Below are positions 45,507-56,569 of a DNA stretch of 64,000 nt, piece by piece (position 1 is the first letter of the stretch; each line of letters opens with the position of its first letter). Under the pieces are notes generated by a model. That model did not search any database. It was not told the origin of the DNA and saw only the letters and a list, made by a program, of their open reading frames with translations. Source of the stretch: Orobanche coerulescens (taxonomy: Eukaryota > Streptophyta > Magnoliopsida > Lamiales > Orobanchaceae); assembly GCA_033398695.1 (NCBI GenBank), contig CM065801.1, positions 9,176,001 to 9,240,000 on the forward strand, read 5' to 3'. Position numbers and translations under genes: made by a program.

Positions 45507-45962
45507 TAGGGGTGGTATCTTTACTGCGTCAGATTTTTTTGCAATACCGTATCTGCGTACCGAAAGTTTCGATACAACAAAATTCATATCGATCTCAGTC
45601 TGAAAGTTTCGGTATCTGAGAAATTCGGTATGGCTTTCGATCTATCTGATATCTGTCTGAAATTTTGGTATACTGAATTTTATTTCGGTATCGGTATATA
45701 CCGAACTTCTTGAAATACCGAATTACCAAAATATCGAAAAAATCTTGATATAGCGATATCTTGAAATACCGATATATATATATATATTGAAATACCGATT
45801 TTTTGGTATTTGGTATATACCGAAAATAAAAAGTTTCATACCGTTCCGTACCAAAAATTTGATACGGTAACATACCGTCTGAAAATTCGGTATCTGAAAT
45901 TTTGGTGTTTTTAGTACGTTAAATACGGTATTTCGGCATTTCGATATATTTTGTCACCCCTA
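45507..45962. mobile_element. hAT MITE, right-arm copy
   Basis: Mirror of 29566-30047, with ends TAGGGGTG / CACCCCTA and target duplication GTGAGGAT on both sides, the reverse complement of ATCCTCAC. Several CCG-containing motifs of the left copy read CTG or TCTG here. Confidence 0.85.
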
Positions 45963-46987
45963 GTGAGGATCTCTCACAGGCTGAGCGTCGCGTTTCGGAT
46001 AAGCGGGAGCGAGTTAGAAAACATCGTGGTGTGGTCATTCACTGTCCATATATACCTCGCGACTCCCGAACAATTAGGGGCATACCTAAAGAAAGATGGA
46101 CTTACAGAGAGCTTAAAAAGAGGTAAGCGGAAAAAGGCTAAGACAGCTTTACACTGAATTGCACTCCAGCGAATGATGTGTTTATATTTAGGTGTTCTCC
46201 ATCATCGAAGAAACATGAAAGATTTGATATTATACTGTACGTTGGGTCCAACCTATAGTTGTGTTGTTAAAGTTTTAATTTACACAGTAAGTTGAATGCA
46301 ATCTTTGTATCATAATGATTAAGCTAAATGCTTGGAGAAGAACTAAAGAACCTATTATGATAGATATAAGTAAAATGAAACTCAATATAACAGAATCGGT
46401 AGATAAAGTATTAAATGTTGGTTACGTGAATTTCCAACAATTTAATTACAAGAAAAGGCAACCTAATACAATCTTAATAAATTGAAAAACTAAATTATTT
46501 CTTCAACTCATTGAATCGATCACAAATGAACCTAATTAGGAACATCTAAAAGTCAGGTATCTTGTATCAGTCGTTGTTAGCGTGTAGAATTTTCAACTCA
46601 TTAACTCATGTGAGCACCGAACGAAAACAGGGCAGATAACTCCAGGATTGACAAAAACTTGAGGATTGAAAAGAACATATTTCGGTGAGATGTGGACTAA
46701 TAAAAATAGAAGTTGGTAAAAATATTTATGCACTGCACCAAATAAACAATATATGCAAATACAGAAATAGTGCGGAAAATTGCAATTTTACGGTTGAATA
46801 AAAGAAACATACGCGGTCGTTCGAAAGAACGCACACCATCTTGTCACAAGTTCGCAATTTTACCGCGGTTTGAGATTTTTCTTGTGGAGAAGCCATTGCA
46901 AAGGTTTGGATTAGGGTTAGAGTGATAAAGAATGAATTAGGAGCCATATCTTCTGCTACCGGTTAAAGCTCCACGCTTTAAGTGTGA

Positions 46988-48289
46988 GTGCGATGTGGGG
47001 TTGAGGTTTCCGCTTCCCTTGGCTTTCTCCCGTTGGCTGAGGAGGTGGGGCCTTCCCCTCGCCCAAATTCATCCCAACTCCTGGGCTCGGGCTGGTTTTA
47101 TTTGACAGCTCGGCATGCCATGCACAAGGAGGTGGTGGACCTGCCGGAGACCATCCACAGCTGGAAGGAGAAGTGGTTTTACGTCGGGGGTCTTGGAAGA
47201 GCTCGGTGGATGAGTTCGAGCCCGGCGTCGTGGACGCGGAGCTTCTGACCCCTTTGAACTTTATTGCAAAAATATGTAAGTGTTGTGTTTTCTATTCTGT
47301 TCTTTTTTTTGTCCAACGCTCATCATTCGCTCCTGTGCAGAATGCATCTTGACGCAAGAGACATCTTCCGAGTTCGACGACCGGATTGAGAAGCTTCTGG
47401 AGCTTTCCCCCGAGCAGAGGAAGTCGCATCTACCGATCCGAACGTTATGTCTTTCCTCAGGTAACCTGTAATTTTTTTTCTACTTTTCCTTTTTCTTTCG
47501 GTCCCCAGAATGAAGACTGCGTCGAGGAGAAGAGAAACCCCTGCTCAACGGGCCGAGAAACTGGCCGCTGAGGCTGCCGAGTGAAGGAGGCGCGGCGCGG
47601 CTAAGCGGAAGAGGGAGGCGACCGAGCCTGAGGGGAGTGTCAACAAGGCCGAGGTCGAGACGAGGCATGAGCTGCCCTCCATGCCGAGCCCTGTCTGTAC
47701 CGGCCGGGCTGAGGTCGTCGTGGACTTGGAGGGGCATTACCTTCCGGTAAATAAGGACCGGGTTGGATTCCGCCGGCTGTTGCTGAGTTGAGCCACGTTC
47801 TTATTCGCGGATGGACGCCGAAGATGGAGCTGGTCACCAACGACATGGATCCGGCCGAGCAGATCCAGTTTGGAAACGCCCAGCTCGGCCGTGCACTCGG
47901 TATTTATGTGAAAGCTGTCGGAGAGTTCCAGGCCTTGGTGGAGAAACACAAGAAGGCGGCGGTCGGGCTTCAGACCCTCCAGGAGGAGCATCATCTTTGT
48001 CCCTGGAGGAGACAGCCTCCATGAAAGGTGACATGGTGATATGTGGAAGGTGCGAGCCCGGGAGATGACCGAGGCAGTGGAGTTCGCGCATAAGCGGTGT
48101 GAGGAGACCAGGGCAGAGCACGAAGCCTATCTGAAGGAAACCACCGCCGAAATAGAACGTATGACCGAGCAGGTTGGTGCCTGCGAATCCGTTGGCTACG
48201 TCAAGGGTTTGGCTGATGGGGCGGCTGTCTTCAAGAAGACGCCCAAGTTCGAGGAGCTGGTCAACCTGAATTATGTCTCTACCTGCTAA
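46988..48289 (+). pseudogene. Antisense extra ORF of a Tat-lineage gypsy element (Transposase_28-like)
   Basis: Plus-strand pieces include GWFYLTARHAM-type and WKEKWFYVGG motifs (about residues 35-75). These are typical of the plant 'putative gypsy-type transposon' domain (Pfam Transposase_28), followed by charged, coiled-coil-like segments (47788-48289) ending LVNLNYVSTC. Possible splice signals: GTAAG at 47276 with CAG at 47340, and GTAACC at 47461 with CCCCAG at 47508; the second would be only 48 bp. Frameshifts and stops break it between 47220 and 47790. AATAAA occurs just after the end (48289 region). In Tat-lineage retrotransposons such ORFs lie antisense between pol and the 3' LTR, as here. 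Role unknown. Confidence 0.72.
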
Positions 48290-48386
48290 TAAAGTCGAAT
48301 TTTATTGATAATACCTTTTTAAATACATAGCATTCTATGAATAAGTAAATCTCTGTCCGTTCAGATATTCTAGCCGGTAGGCTCCA

Positions 48387-51300
48387 TTATGAAGGACTTC
48401 GCTTAAGAACGAGGTCACCGACCTGGAAACTTCTATGGTAAACCTTGGAGTTGTAATATCTTTCGACTGGGATGACTGCCTCAGTGCCGAAAGCTAAGGA
48501 GAAAGGAGTTTCTCCAGTGGCGGGCCGATGCGTTGTTCTATAAGCCCATAATGCTCCAGGGAATTCTTCTGGCCATGAACCTTTGAGTTCTTCGAGGCGG
48601 GTCTTGAGGCGGATAATATGGCGTGGAAAAGTTGTTTCGTATGAGGAGGCCGTCGCAGAATGCCCGAAATTTCTTATTATCAAATTGCTTGGCATTATCA
48701 GAGACAATGGACTGAGGGATCCCAAACAGGTAGATGAGGGACTTCCAGACAAAATTGACTATTTTCTGTTCAGTTGTTCGTGCCATGGGTTCGGACTCTG
48801 CCCATTTTGTGAAATAATCGACTGCGACGATGGCATATTGTACACCTCCCCGTCCTTTAGGTAAGGGGCCGATCAGATCAATCCCCCACTTAGCGAATGG
48901 CCACGGGCAATAAACGGAAGTGAGTGTTTCTGGCGGGGATCGGACCTGAGGAGCGAACATTTGGCATCGGACGCACTTTCGTACGAGCGCGGGTTCAATT
49001 TGTAGGCCTGGCCGCCGGAGTGGTTGCCGCATATACCCTCGTGCACCTCTCTGAGGGCATAGTCTGTCTCTGACCGGGACAGGCATTTCAGCAATGGAAC
49101 CGAATACCCTTTCTTGTATAAAGTTACATCCACGATGGTGAACCGGGCGGACTGAGTTCGAAGTGATCGTGCCTGGGCTCGGTCCGCGGGTAAAACGCCG
49201 CTCTGAAGATATTAAATTATAGACTGCATCCATCCTTGCGGCTCTGACTGTTCGGCTGCTTGGACTTCGGCCATCTCTAGGGCCGATGACGCATGGTACC
49301 CCATGCTGACCTCGTCCATATGCTCGGCTCTAGAGCTGGATGCGAGTTTTGCCAAGGAGTCGGCCTGGATGTTCTCGGTTTTGAGGAATGTATTTTATAG
49401 TTCCTCGAAAATCTTGCAACCGGGTTCGCGCTAGGCGGAGGTACTTGATTAGTTTGGGCTCCTTGGCCTCGTATTCGCCCCTAATTTGGTTCACTACCAA
49501 TTGAGAGTCGCTTAAGACAGTGAGACGAGCGAGATCGAGGGAGGTCGCCATTTCCAATTCGGCCAGGAGGGCTTCATATTCTGCCTCATTATTAGTGGTC
49601 GGAAAACCTAGGCGAATGGCCGAGCAGAACAACCGTTGATTGGGACTGACGAGAACAATTCCTGCGCCTGCTCGGTCGGCAGTTGATGACCCGTCTACGT
49701 AGAGTGACCACTCCTCTGATCGGTCATTCTCTTGTGTGATTGCTGGTGTGAACTCCGCGATGAAATCTGTCAGGACCTGACTTTTTATGCAGTGCGCGAT
49801 TTAAAAGCTAGGTCGAACTGTCCGAGCTCCACGGCCCATTTAATCATTCGGACGGATACGTCGGGTCGGTGCATGATTTGTTTTAGGGGGTAGTTCGTTA
49901 AGACGACTACGATGTTGAAAGTAGGGCCTTAGTTTTCGGGACGCCATTATGAGAGCATTGGCCAACTTTTCCATTGGGACGTATTGGAGCTCGGCATCAT
50001 GAAGGGTCTGACTAACATAATAGACCGGATGTTGAATCGCATTTTCCGTCCGGATAAGAGCAGCGCTGATTGTCGAGTCGGACACCGCGAGATACAAGTT
50101 GAGAGGGTCTCCGCGGGCCGGTTGTTGTAGGATCAGTGCTTCTGCCAAGACTTCCTTGATGGCCTCAAAGCTTTTTGGCAAGGGTTGGTCCATTGGAAAT
50201 TTTTGTTCTTTTTTATCGCCTCAAAGAAAGGTTTGCATTTGTCGGTTGAGCGAGAGATAAAGCGACTTAGCGCGGTTAGTCGGCCAGTTAGGCTCTGCAC
50301 TTTTTTGACCGAATTTGGTGGAACAAGTTCGGTCACTGCCCGAATTTTATCGGGGTTGGCTTCAATTCCTTTTTGGCTTACCATGTAGCCGAGAAATTTC
50401 CCGGAGCCTACCCCAAATGAACATTTTTTTGGATTTAACTTCATCTTGTACTCTCGCAAAATCGCAAACATTTTATTGAGGTCATTCACATGGTCGGCCG
50501 AACGCAAAGATTTTACAAGCATATCATCTACATAAACCTCCATTATATGACCTATCAAGCTACATAACATTTCACGGATGAATCTGTTGTGGATTAGCTT
50601 CCCCACTTTCTCTTCTAATCCCTTCTGCCGCTCGGGCCCCATTTTCCTTCGCTTCTGAATGACCGGCTTTGAATTAGGGTCAATATTCAGCTGGTGGCAC
50701 GCAAATTCCGGGTCAATCCCAGGCATGTCCGAATGGGTCCACGCAAAGGCGTCCAAATTTTGTCTCAGGTGGGAGATTAGCTCGGAACGGATCCGATCCT
50801 AAACTGTCGGACGGGATTAGATGTGTCCATGTCGACCTGATCCAGCTCTTCCGTCGGCTCAGCATGGCGAATTTTTCTCTTTGGTTTCTGGAATCGCGGG
50901 TCGACGGGATCCTCCTCCAGGATCGGTTCTTTTCCTGGCCTGTGGCCTCGGTCTGCATCCTGGTTAACTTCTATTTCGAGGGCTTGAGCGGCCCCGGAGC
51001 CTTCGACGTCTTGTTCAAGTCGGGCGCCTTCTCCCAGCTGTTCGGATCCGGTTGCTCCCATTTCTTCCGGCATACTTCCCGGTGTGCCCTCTGCGGCGTT
51101 TATTTCACGAGCCCGGATGCTGAGATTGCATTCCCGGGCGGCACGTTGATCTCCCCTGTGTACCCCGACGCTGTCCGGGATGGAGAATTTCATGCACAGG
51201 TGATAAGTGGACTGAGTGGCCCTCAGTCTCGACATCACAGGTCGGCCTATGATGGCATTGTAGTCACTGTGCATGTCGATGATCTTGCCAAACTCCAGGG

Positions 51301-51388
51301 CATGGTCGATTTTCTCCCAACGGCGAGGTGCGTCAGTTGGCAAACACTCTGATGTCCTCGTTGATGTCCTCGTTGCAGGGTCTGACAT
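48387..51388 (-). pseudogene. Ty3/gypsy (Tat-like) pol: protease, RT, RNase H, integrase, truncated
   Basis: Minus-strand order: protease-region tail (51388-50777, DYNAIIGRP and STYHLCMKF); reverse transcriptase (50756-50133) with EVYVDDMLVKS, KLNPKKCSFGV and GKFLGYMVSQ; the RT-side RNase H domain (50193-49840, PVYYVSQTL); a second RNase H domain (49632-49330, NNEAEYEALLAELEMA, SDSQLVVNQIRGEY); integrase (49233-48387) with CVRCQ, WGIDLIGPLPKGRGG, DYFTKWAE and VSDNAKQF, then WAYRTTHRPATGETPF in another frame. RT lacks about 110 residues between HNRFIRE and the YVDD block, so the palm is missing. Several frameshifts occur, and the glutamate of the integrase DDE triad lies at a frameshift. Gag and LTRs are not visible. 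It is dead. Two RNase H domains and the antisense ORF support Tat lineage. Confidence 0.88.
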
Positions 51389-52462
51389 AGGATTGGTCTA
51401 CCTTCATCCTGCGAAGAATATGAAGATAAATAATTTTAATAGAATAAAGTTGAGGAAATCAAAAAATTGTCCGAATTTTTTTCAATTAGTTATAAGATAA
51501 TATCATGTTAACCCATAACATCATTGTATGGGAAGATAGGTCCATCACATAATCACCGGCGTACAAAATTAGCAAATATACAAAATTTTACATCGTTTTT
51601 CCTTAACTATTTCAATGGAAATCACATTATTCATACCTACAAATTGCTACGTTTTTTTCAATAAATTTTAACATAATATGATATTTATACCTACAAATTT
51701 GTTGTCTCAATGTAAATAATATTAATAAAAAAAATTTCTCAAATATTTGAGTAATGGATACAACTCATCCAGGCATCACATTCTAGTCCATTCATCATTA
51801 CATCTTCAACATGTTCAATTCTCATTGAATAAGAATAAACCATCATGAAAGAACATGTATTATCAATTTTGTACAGCTGCAAATATGAAACAACAATGAT
51901 AAACGAAAAAGTTTAGATAGCATAAAATTATGTTTCTCAAATTAGTATAAATGCTAGTATGTTCCCCCTCGTGCATGTAGAAAATCTATATTAAAGCAAA
52001 ACACAAACTTTACAACTTGCAAATTCTCAGCGGCTTATCCAGATTTAAATGTAAGAATCTCGGAAGTTGAACAAAATTTGAATAAAAATTGACTAATATC
52101 TGTAAATAATAATCCCTCACTCTTCATTGAAAAAGGGACTAAACAAATATTCATGTTTTCATATTTTTTTATTGTAAATATATATTATTTCATTATGATA
52201 TAATTTTATGAATAACTTATTGGGATTTGAGCACCTTCCACAAAAATATATTATTTTCATTATATAGTCTTATAGATTTTATTGATCTATCCTCAATTAG
52301 TGTCACTTTTTTTCATCAAAATCCTATTCTTTTTCTTTTACAAGTAACCTCACTCTTCTTTCTTTGATGTTATTTGCTGAAGACAAAATATTAGATGCGA
52401 CATAACTAGGTTGTGCTTCTTTTTCAATTCTCTATGTTCTAAAGTAATACAACCTGATTCCC
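51389..52462. other. AT-rich stretch, no gene seen
   Basis: Strong AT bias, no recognisable coding or terminal repeats. It may be intronic or flanking sequence of the CACTA gene fragment that follows. Confidence 0.5.
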
Positions 52463-52708
52463 TTGACCAATGCAGCAAGAACTTTAAGTCATCTATCCAG
52501 TCTAGAACAATACTTCCTCCCTACCTTCTTCGATTTTATGGTCCATTTGACAGTCCATTTAGTGGAAGAAATTAAATTGTGTGGCTCAGTCTACCTTCGT
52601 TGGATGTTTCCATTTGAGAGAGGAATGAAATCTATAAAGAGTTATGTTCGCAACCGAAATTGGTCTGAAGGTTGCATTGCATTCGCAGTTGACTTGAATG
52701 TCACATAA
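52463..52708 (+). pseudogene. CACTA transposase-associated DUF4218 fragment
   Basis: Reading frame with LEQYFLPTFFDFMVHLTVHL, EIKLCGSVYLRWMFPFERG and KSYVRNRNWSEGCIA. These are the hallmark motifs of the DUF4218 domain that follows the Tnp2 transposase in plant CACTA elements. Only about 80 codons remain; the catalytic Tnp2 domain is not nearby and no CACTA termini were found around it. It is a decayed element separate from the intact-ended one at 36702. Confidence 0.85.
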
Positions 52709-53064
52709 GATAAAGTCCTTTACACGCATTTTTTTGGAACTTTAGGATTAAAGTTGTCGAGTCGGATAAACGTTGCATTGCGTACGCCAAACCCCAAACT
52801 TTAAGACCATTAGTGCTTTTTTCTGTGCATACATCCTTCACATGAAAAAACAATTTCAATATAACCATTACCATCAATTTGGTTATATTGTGCCACTACG
52901 GTTGAGAGAGATGGAATGGTGAATTGGAGCAGTCGAGTCTGCAAGTTGTCGTCCTGTGAACAAACCCTTTGCAAAATTTATGATTTTATGTTGATGATTT
53001 GATGAGTTTTTATTTTCAATTTATATGATTTACTGATTTTTTGAGTTGTAGAAAATCTTCGCCA
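52709..53064. other. No gene recognised
   Basis: AT-rich spacer between the DUF4218 fragment and the repeat-containing ORF. Confidence 0.45.
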
Positions 53065-53514
53065 ACCCTTCATGTCAAATTCGAGAAATAAATCAAATAA
53101 CGGTCGCTCGGTGCCTCCTTTCGGAGATTTATTTCTTACATCCATTCCAGGAGGCATGAAGTTTATGCTCCTGCTACTAGTTTAGGGCCGAGAAATAATG
53201 GTTACACGAAGTCGTTGCCAGAGTTCGGAGATTTTATTTCTTACTTACATTGCAGGAAGCATGAAGTTGTTGCTCCTAAGTCGGAGAAGCATGAAATTGC
53301 TGCTCCTAAGTCAGAGAAGCATGAAGTTGCTGCTCCTAAACCAACTTATTATGTCCATTCGAGTTCAGATGAAAATTCGAGTCCGGATAATCCTGTTGTA
53401 TATGAAGAAGATTTTTCTGGTAGGCACAGAGCAAGAGCTTTCGAAGAAAAGCTTAGATGTAATGAAGCTATTGACGAACTTGGAACCACTCCAGAGGATG
53501 TAATGCATAGGTGA
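53065..53514 (+). pseudogene. Unrecognised ORF with three KHE(V/I)xAPKSE repeats
   Basis: A first frame starts ATG at 53065 (SNSRNKSNNGRSVPPFGD). A second frame (53215-53514, 99 codons) repeats PEFGDF and then has three 10-residue units, KHEVVAPKSE, KHEIAAPKSE and KHEVAAPK, encoded by 30-bp tandem repeats (53257-53340). An acidic Ser/Asp-rich part ends in DELGTTPEDVMHR. The region 53120-53190 resembles 53215-53285, suggesting a local duplication. No family recognised. Confidence 0.4.
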
Positions 53515-53524
53515 TGTTAATTTA

Positions 53525-53600
53525 TAAGAGGCTATTTTCTTCTTGTCTATGAATTTATGCCATTGGGGTCATTAGAAGATCACCTCCATGGTACGACTTG
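53525..53600 (+). pseudogene. Receptor-like cytoplasmic kinase exon fragment
   Basis: One frame reads LLVYEFMPLGSLEDHLHG, the hinge between kinase lobes as found in PBS1-like receptor-like cytoplasmic kinases (class VII). It ends at GGTACG, a possible splice donor. Nothing else of the kinase domain is present before or after. The exact match to a highly typical phrase makes the family assignment good despite the size (about 22 codons). Confidence 0.72.
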
Positions 53601-53698
53601 GGTGGCTGTTCTCATATACTTGTCAGATTTTATTTCTCAATGATTTTCAGAAATATCATGTTTTTGTCACGGTTGAGAAATGAAATAATTGTACAGTT

Positions 53699-54345
53699 AT
53701 GTTGAGATGGTTTGGCCACGTCCGTAGGAGGCAGGCATCTGCTCCGGTGAGGAGGGTTGAGAGTTTATTGGTTGTCGGGGAGAGGCAGACCGAGGAGGAC
53801 GTGGGAGGAGCAGTTGAGATTAGATTTGAAGGCCTTAAACCTTTCCGAGACCACGACTGTTAATAGGTGTGCTTGGAGGCGCCATACCAGAGTTGTGGAT
53901 TCTTTTGTAGGGAGCGGTGCTGTAGTTGAGAGCCTCAGGGTTGGGTTGTCTCGGTTAGCTTTGACCTAGAGCATTGCATTTTTTTTTACTTTTATTGTAT
54001 ATTTTATCCTATTGCCTTTTGCATGTGGTGTATTTTTGACATGGAGCTGTGCGCAGAGTCAACCTCTCTTCTGTTAGAGCAGCGTTCATCGAGAGTGCAG
54101 TTGTCAAAGTCCCCTTAGGTAAGTCTCATGTGAATTAAGCCATGGGCTCAGGTATGGTTTCGAGTTTTTTCGCATCATATGCTTCTTTGTATATATCACT
54201 CAATACTTTGTTGTGCACTAAGCTGGGGGTCTTCACGAAAACAACCTCCCTACCGTAAAAAGTAGGGGCATGGTCTGCATACATTTTACCCTCCCCGGAC
54301 CCTGCTCTGAGCGGGATATACTGGGTATGTTTGGTTTGTTTTGGT
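53699..54345 (+). mobile_element. RTE-type LINE 3' fragment
   Basis: The start MLRWFGHVRRRQ...PVRRVE and, after a frameshift, GRGRPRRTWEEQLRLDLKAL and CAWRRHTRV match the C-terminal end of plant RTE reverse transcriptases. Downstream GACCCTGCTCTGAGCGGGAT and ATACTGGGTATG, with a short TTTGG/TTTGT tail, match the usual 3' end of these LINEs. The RT catalytic part is absent, as expected for 5' truncation. Confidence 0.82.
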
Positions 54346-54750
54346 TTGGTTTATATTATGCGTACATATAAACATGTAGTATTAGAGCCTTTTTTAGGCG
54401 TGGTTAGCATAACCCCTTCAGAAAGGCGTTGTTTTTGTCCCAAAGAGACTGAACATCGGCAAGCAATGTGCATTACAGTTTTGTAGATTCTAAAGAATGT
54501 GCACTTGCAGTAAATGAAACACAAGCTTGAAAGGCACTTGTTGATTTACTTTTGTTTTAAGTTTTTGTCACAACTATTGATGGAGAGATCTGTCATCTCC
54601 ATATAGGAATATAGTTTTTGCATAAACCCTAGTGGTTCTCATGTTTACCGTTTAAAAAACACTTCGAAATATATTTTCCATAGAGTCAGAGAACACTAGT
54701 ATTGAGAATGAGAGGTTTAATTGGTTAACTGATGTGATCATGTACCATTA
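54346..54750. other. No gene recognised
   Basis: AT-rich spacer with no clear feature. Confidence 0.45.
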
Positions 54751-54974
54751 TAGGCGGACGCATATGAGGGCATGGTGGTGCACGTGCACCACCAAAAAAT
54801 ATATAAAACGACATCGTTTTAACCAAAACGACGTCGTTTTGACGCCTTTTCAGTTAAAACGGCGTCGTTTTGATAGTTTTTTATTAAAAAAATGAAATTT
54901 AGAAGAAAAAAAATTCGGTTGTTCGTTATTTATTTTGTGGTGTACCAGTAGTTTTCGGATGCTGGATCCGCCTA
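54751..54974. mobile_element. MITE with nested palindromes
   Basis: A 224-bp segment bounded by TAGGCGGACGCA and TGGATCCGCCTA, an imperfect inverted repeat. Inside are a perfect 20-bp palindrome GGTGGTG-CACGTG-CACCACC (54774-54793, core is a G-box) and three palindromes of the form AAAACGACGTCGTTTT at 54805-54820 (one mismatch), 54825-54840 (perfect) and 54856-54871 (one mismatch). No target duplication could be fixed. Confidence 0.65.
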
Positions 54975-55194
54975 TGTGTACTATTAATAATAGACATTTT
55001 ATTCTGTTGTGCAATTTTTGCTTTGAATATATAAAGATTCGTATGAGAGGCTTTGTGATAATATATTCTAAATGAAAATAATGATAATGCTATGCTGATA
55101 CTTTAAAAACTTTAGAACTGAGGTTTTGTAATGGTGATAATGATGTGTACCTTTGTAGTATATCCATGACTTTCTTAAGCTGCTAACCTCCTGT

Positions 55195-56170
55195 ACCTCA
55201 CGGTAACTATGTCATCGATCTTCAAGATCATCCGAACACACTCTGCAGCCAAGGAGAGATAGCACTTGTGGTCACAAGCAGGGGCTGCACCACATTTTCT
55301 TCCAAAATATTAGTGATATGTCCTTTCCTCACATTGATCCCAGCATTGATTTCACCTTGTGCATGCCTGTTCCTCAGCTCAGTGACAATGGCAATTGATT
55401 GAACCCTGCATTCTCAGCCAATGTGAAAGGAATCACCTCAAGTGCTTCAGCAAAAGCTTTGACACAGTACCCTTCCATTCCCTGCAGCACCTTTGCCCAA
55501 GCACCTAACTGCCTCGAAAGCTCAATTTCAGGTGCTCCTGTTAGGATTTACTGAGATAATATGAAAAAGAAAATCGAAAAAGAATAAAAACAGAAGATTT
55601 GTTAACCCAGTTCGTCAGAAATATGACTACGTCTGGGGGCGCTACCAAGCCAGGAATATCACTAAGTATGAGAAAGAGAGTTTACAATTTTGGTGTATTT
55701 TACAACTGGTGCCAATGGGCCTATTTATAGCCAAAAACCAGAAAATCCTAATACTTCACCGAGGATCTCGTACGTGGAGCCAATCTTCAACGATGGTTGT
55801 AGCCGGTTGTCCCAGAAAACCCTAATACAACTGGTGCCAACGGGCTTTGGTATATATTTCTTCCGGCTCCACAACCCAACAGCTCCGCCACCAGCAATCA
55901 GAAATTTCTTGTTAACCAAACACCTAATCACACACAAAGCATCATGCAAAGTCCTTTCAGCTTCATCAAGCACCAAATGATTTGAACCACGGACCAGCAC
56001 ACTGGTTGTCCTCCCCATGTCCTTAGTTCCCATAATCTTCACAATCTTCCCACCATCTCCCAGTGGAACCACCTCCACCATATCAGCATATCCCATCCCT
56101 CTCAGCACGAAAATGTTCTATGTTAGAGATAGGCAAGCAGTAAGTCCGTGACAGCATCCCTCAAGATAAG
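55195..56170 (-). pseudogene. CCT4: CCT/TCP-1 delta subunit (CCT4) fragment, split by a solo LTR
   Basis: Minus strand, from 56170: ILRDAVTD, an internal loss of about 30 codons, NIEHFRAE, MGYADMVEV, KIMGTKDMGRTTSVLVRGSN, LDEAERTLHDALCV and FLIAGGG (55880). After the solo LTR it resumes with [71 protein letters not shown] and [12 protein letters not shown] (55195). This is the C-terminal 40 percent of the cytosolic chaperonin subunit that helps fold actin and tubulin. A base is missing near 55395 and the stop codon is lost. No introns are visible over the stretch, which suits a retrocopy, though the source gene's exon structure was not checked. Confidence 0.9.
55539..55881 (-). mobile_element. 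Solo LTR inserted in CCT4
   Basis: Plus-strand TGTTAGGATT...CCCAACA, 343 bp, flanked by perfect GCTCC at 55534-55538 and 55882-55886. The minus strand has CTATAAATAGG as a likely TATA box, so it probably reads leftwards. TTACAACTGGTGCCAA-type phrases occur twice inside. Confidence 0.9.
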
Positions 56171-56376
56171 TGATAAAAATCAGATGAGGTTTTTTTACTG
56201 TTTGTTTGTTTTGATGTATAAAAGAGACAACAGTTTAGATTTGGTTTCCTTGTTACAAACAATGTTAGATAATAAATCTTATATTTATCAACAACCTTAT
56301 TGCTATAATAGAAACCGGAATACACCCGAAAACCCCGTCGACAAAATACGTAGTTCACCAAAATACACATAGAGGG
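56171..56376. other. Spacer before the tandem duplication
   Basis: AT-rich. Ends in GAGGGCGGATT, the left edge of the duplicated segment. Confidence 0.45.
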
Positions 56377-56569
56377 CGGATTACAACCAAATCCTCTCGA
56401 TTTCAGAAAAACTCAAGAACTACGCCAATAATCTCGTAGAAAAACATTATACAAAGATGTATATTCCTCCCTATCAAGATTCTATGAATAATTCGGAGAG
56501 GAACGGAGGAAACAATCAAAAACCCCCAAGGCCATATTTTATGAAATTAAACTCATGCACCAGCTTCTG

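Larger units (their letters stand above)
34976..46996 (-). repeat. Right arm of giant inverted repeat
   Basis: Inverted partner of 28495-33601. Its 12.0 kb contain two insertions missing from the left arm: a CACTA element (36702-40972) and an LTR retrotransposon (41691-44748). Removing them leaves 4.7 kb. The outer edge near 46996 abuts the Tat-element remains. Confidence 0.88.
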
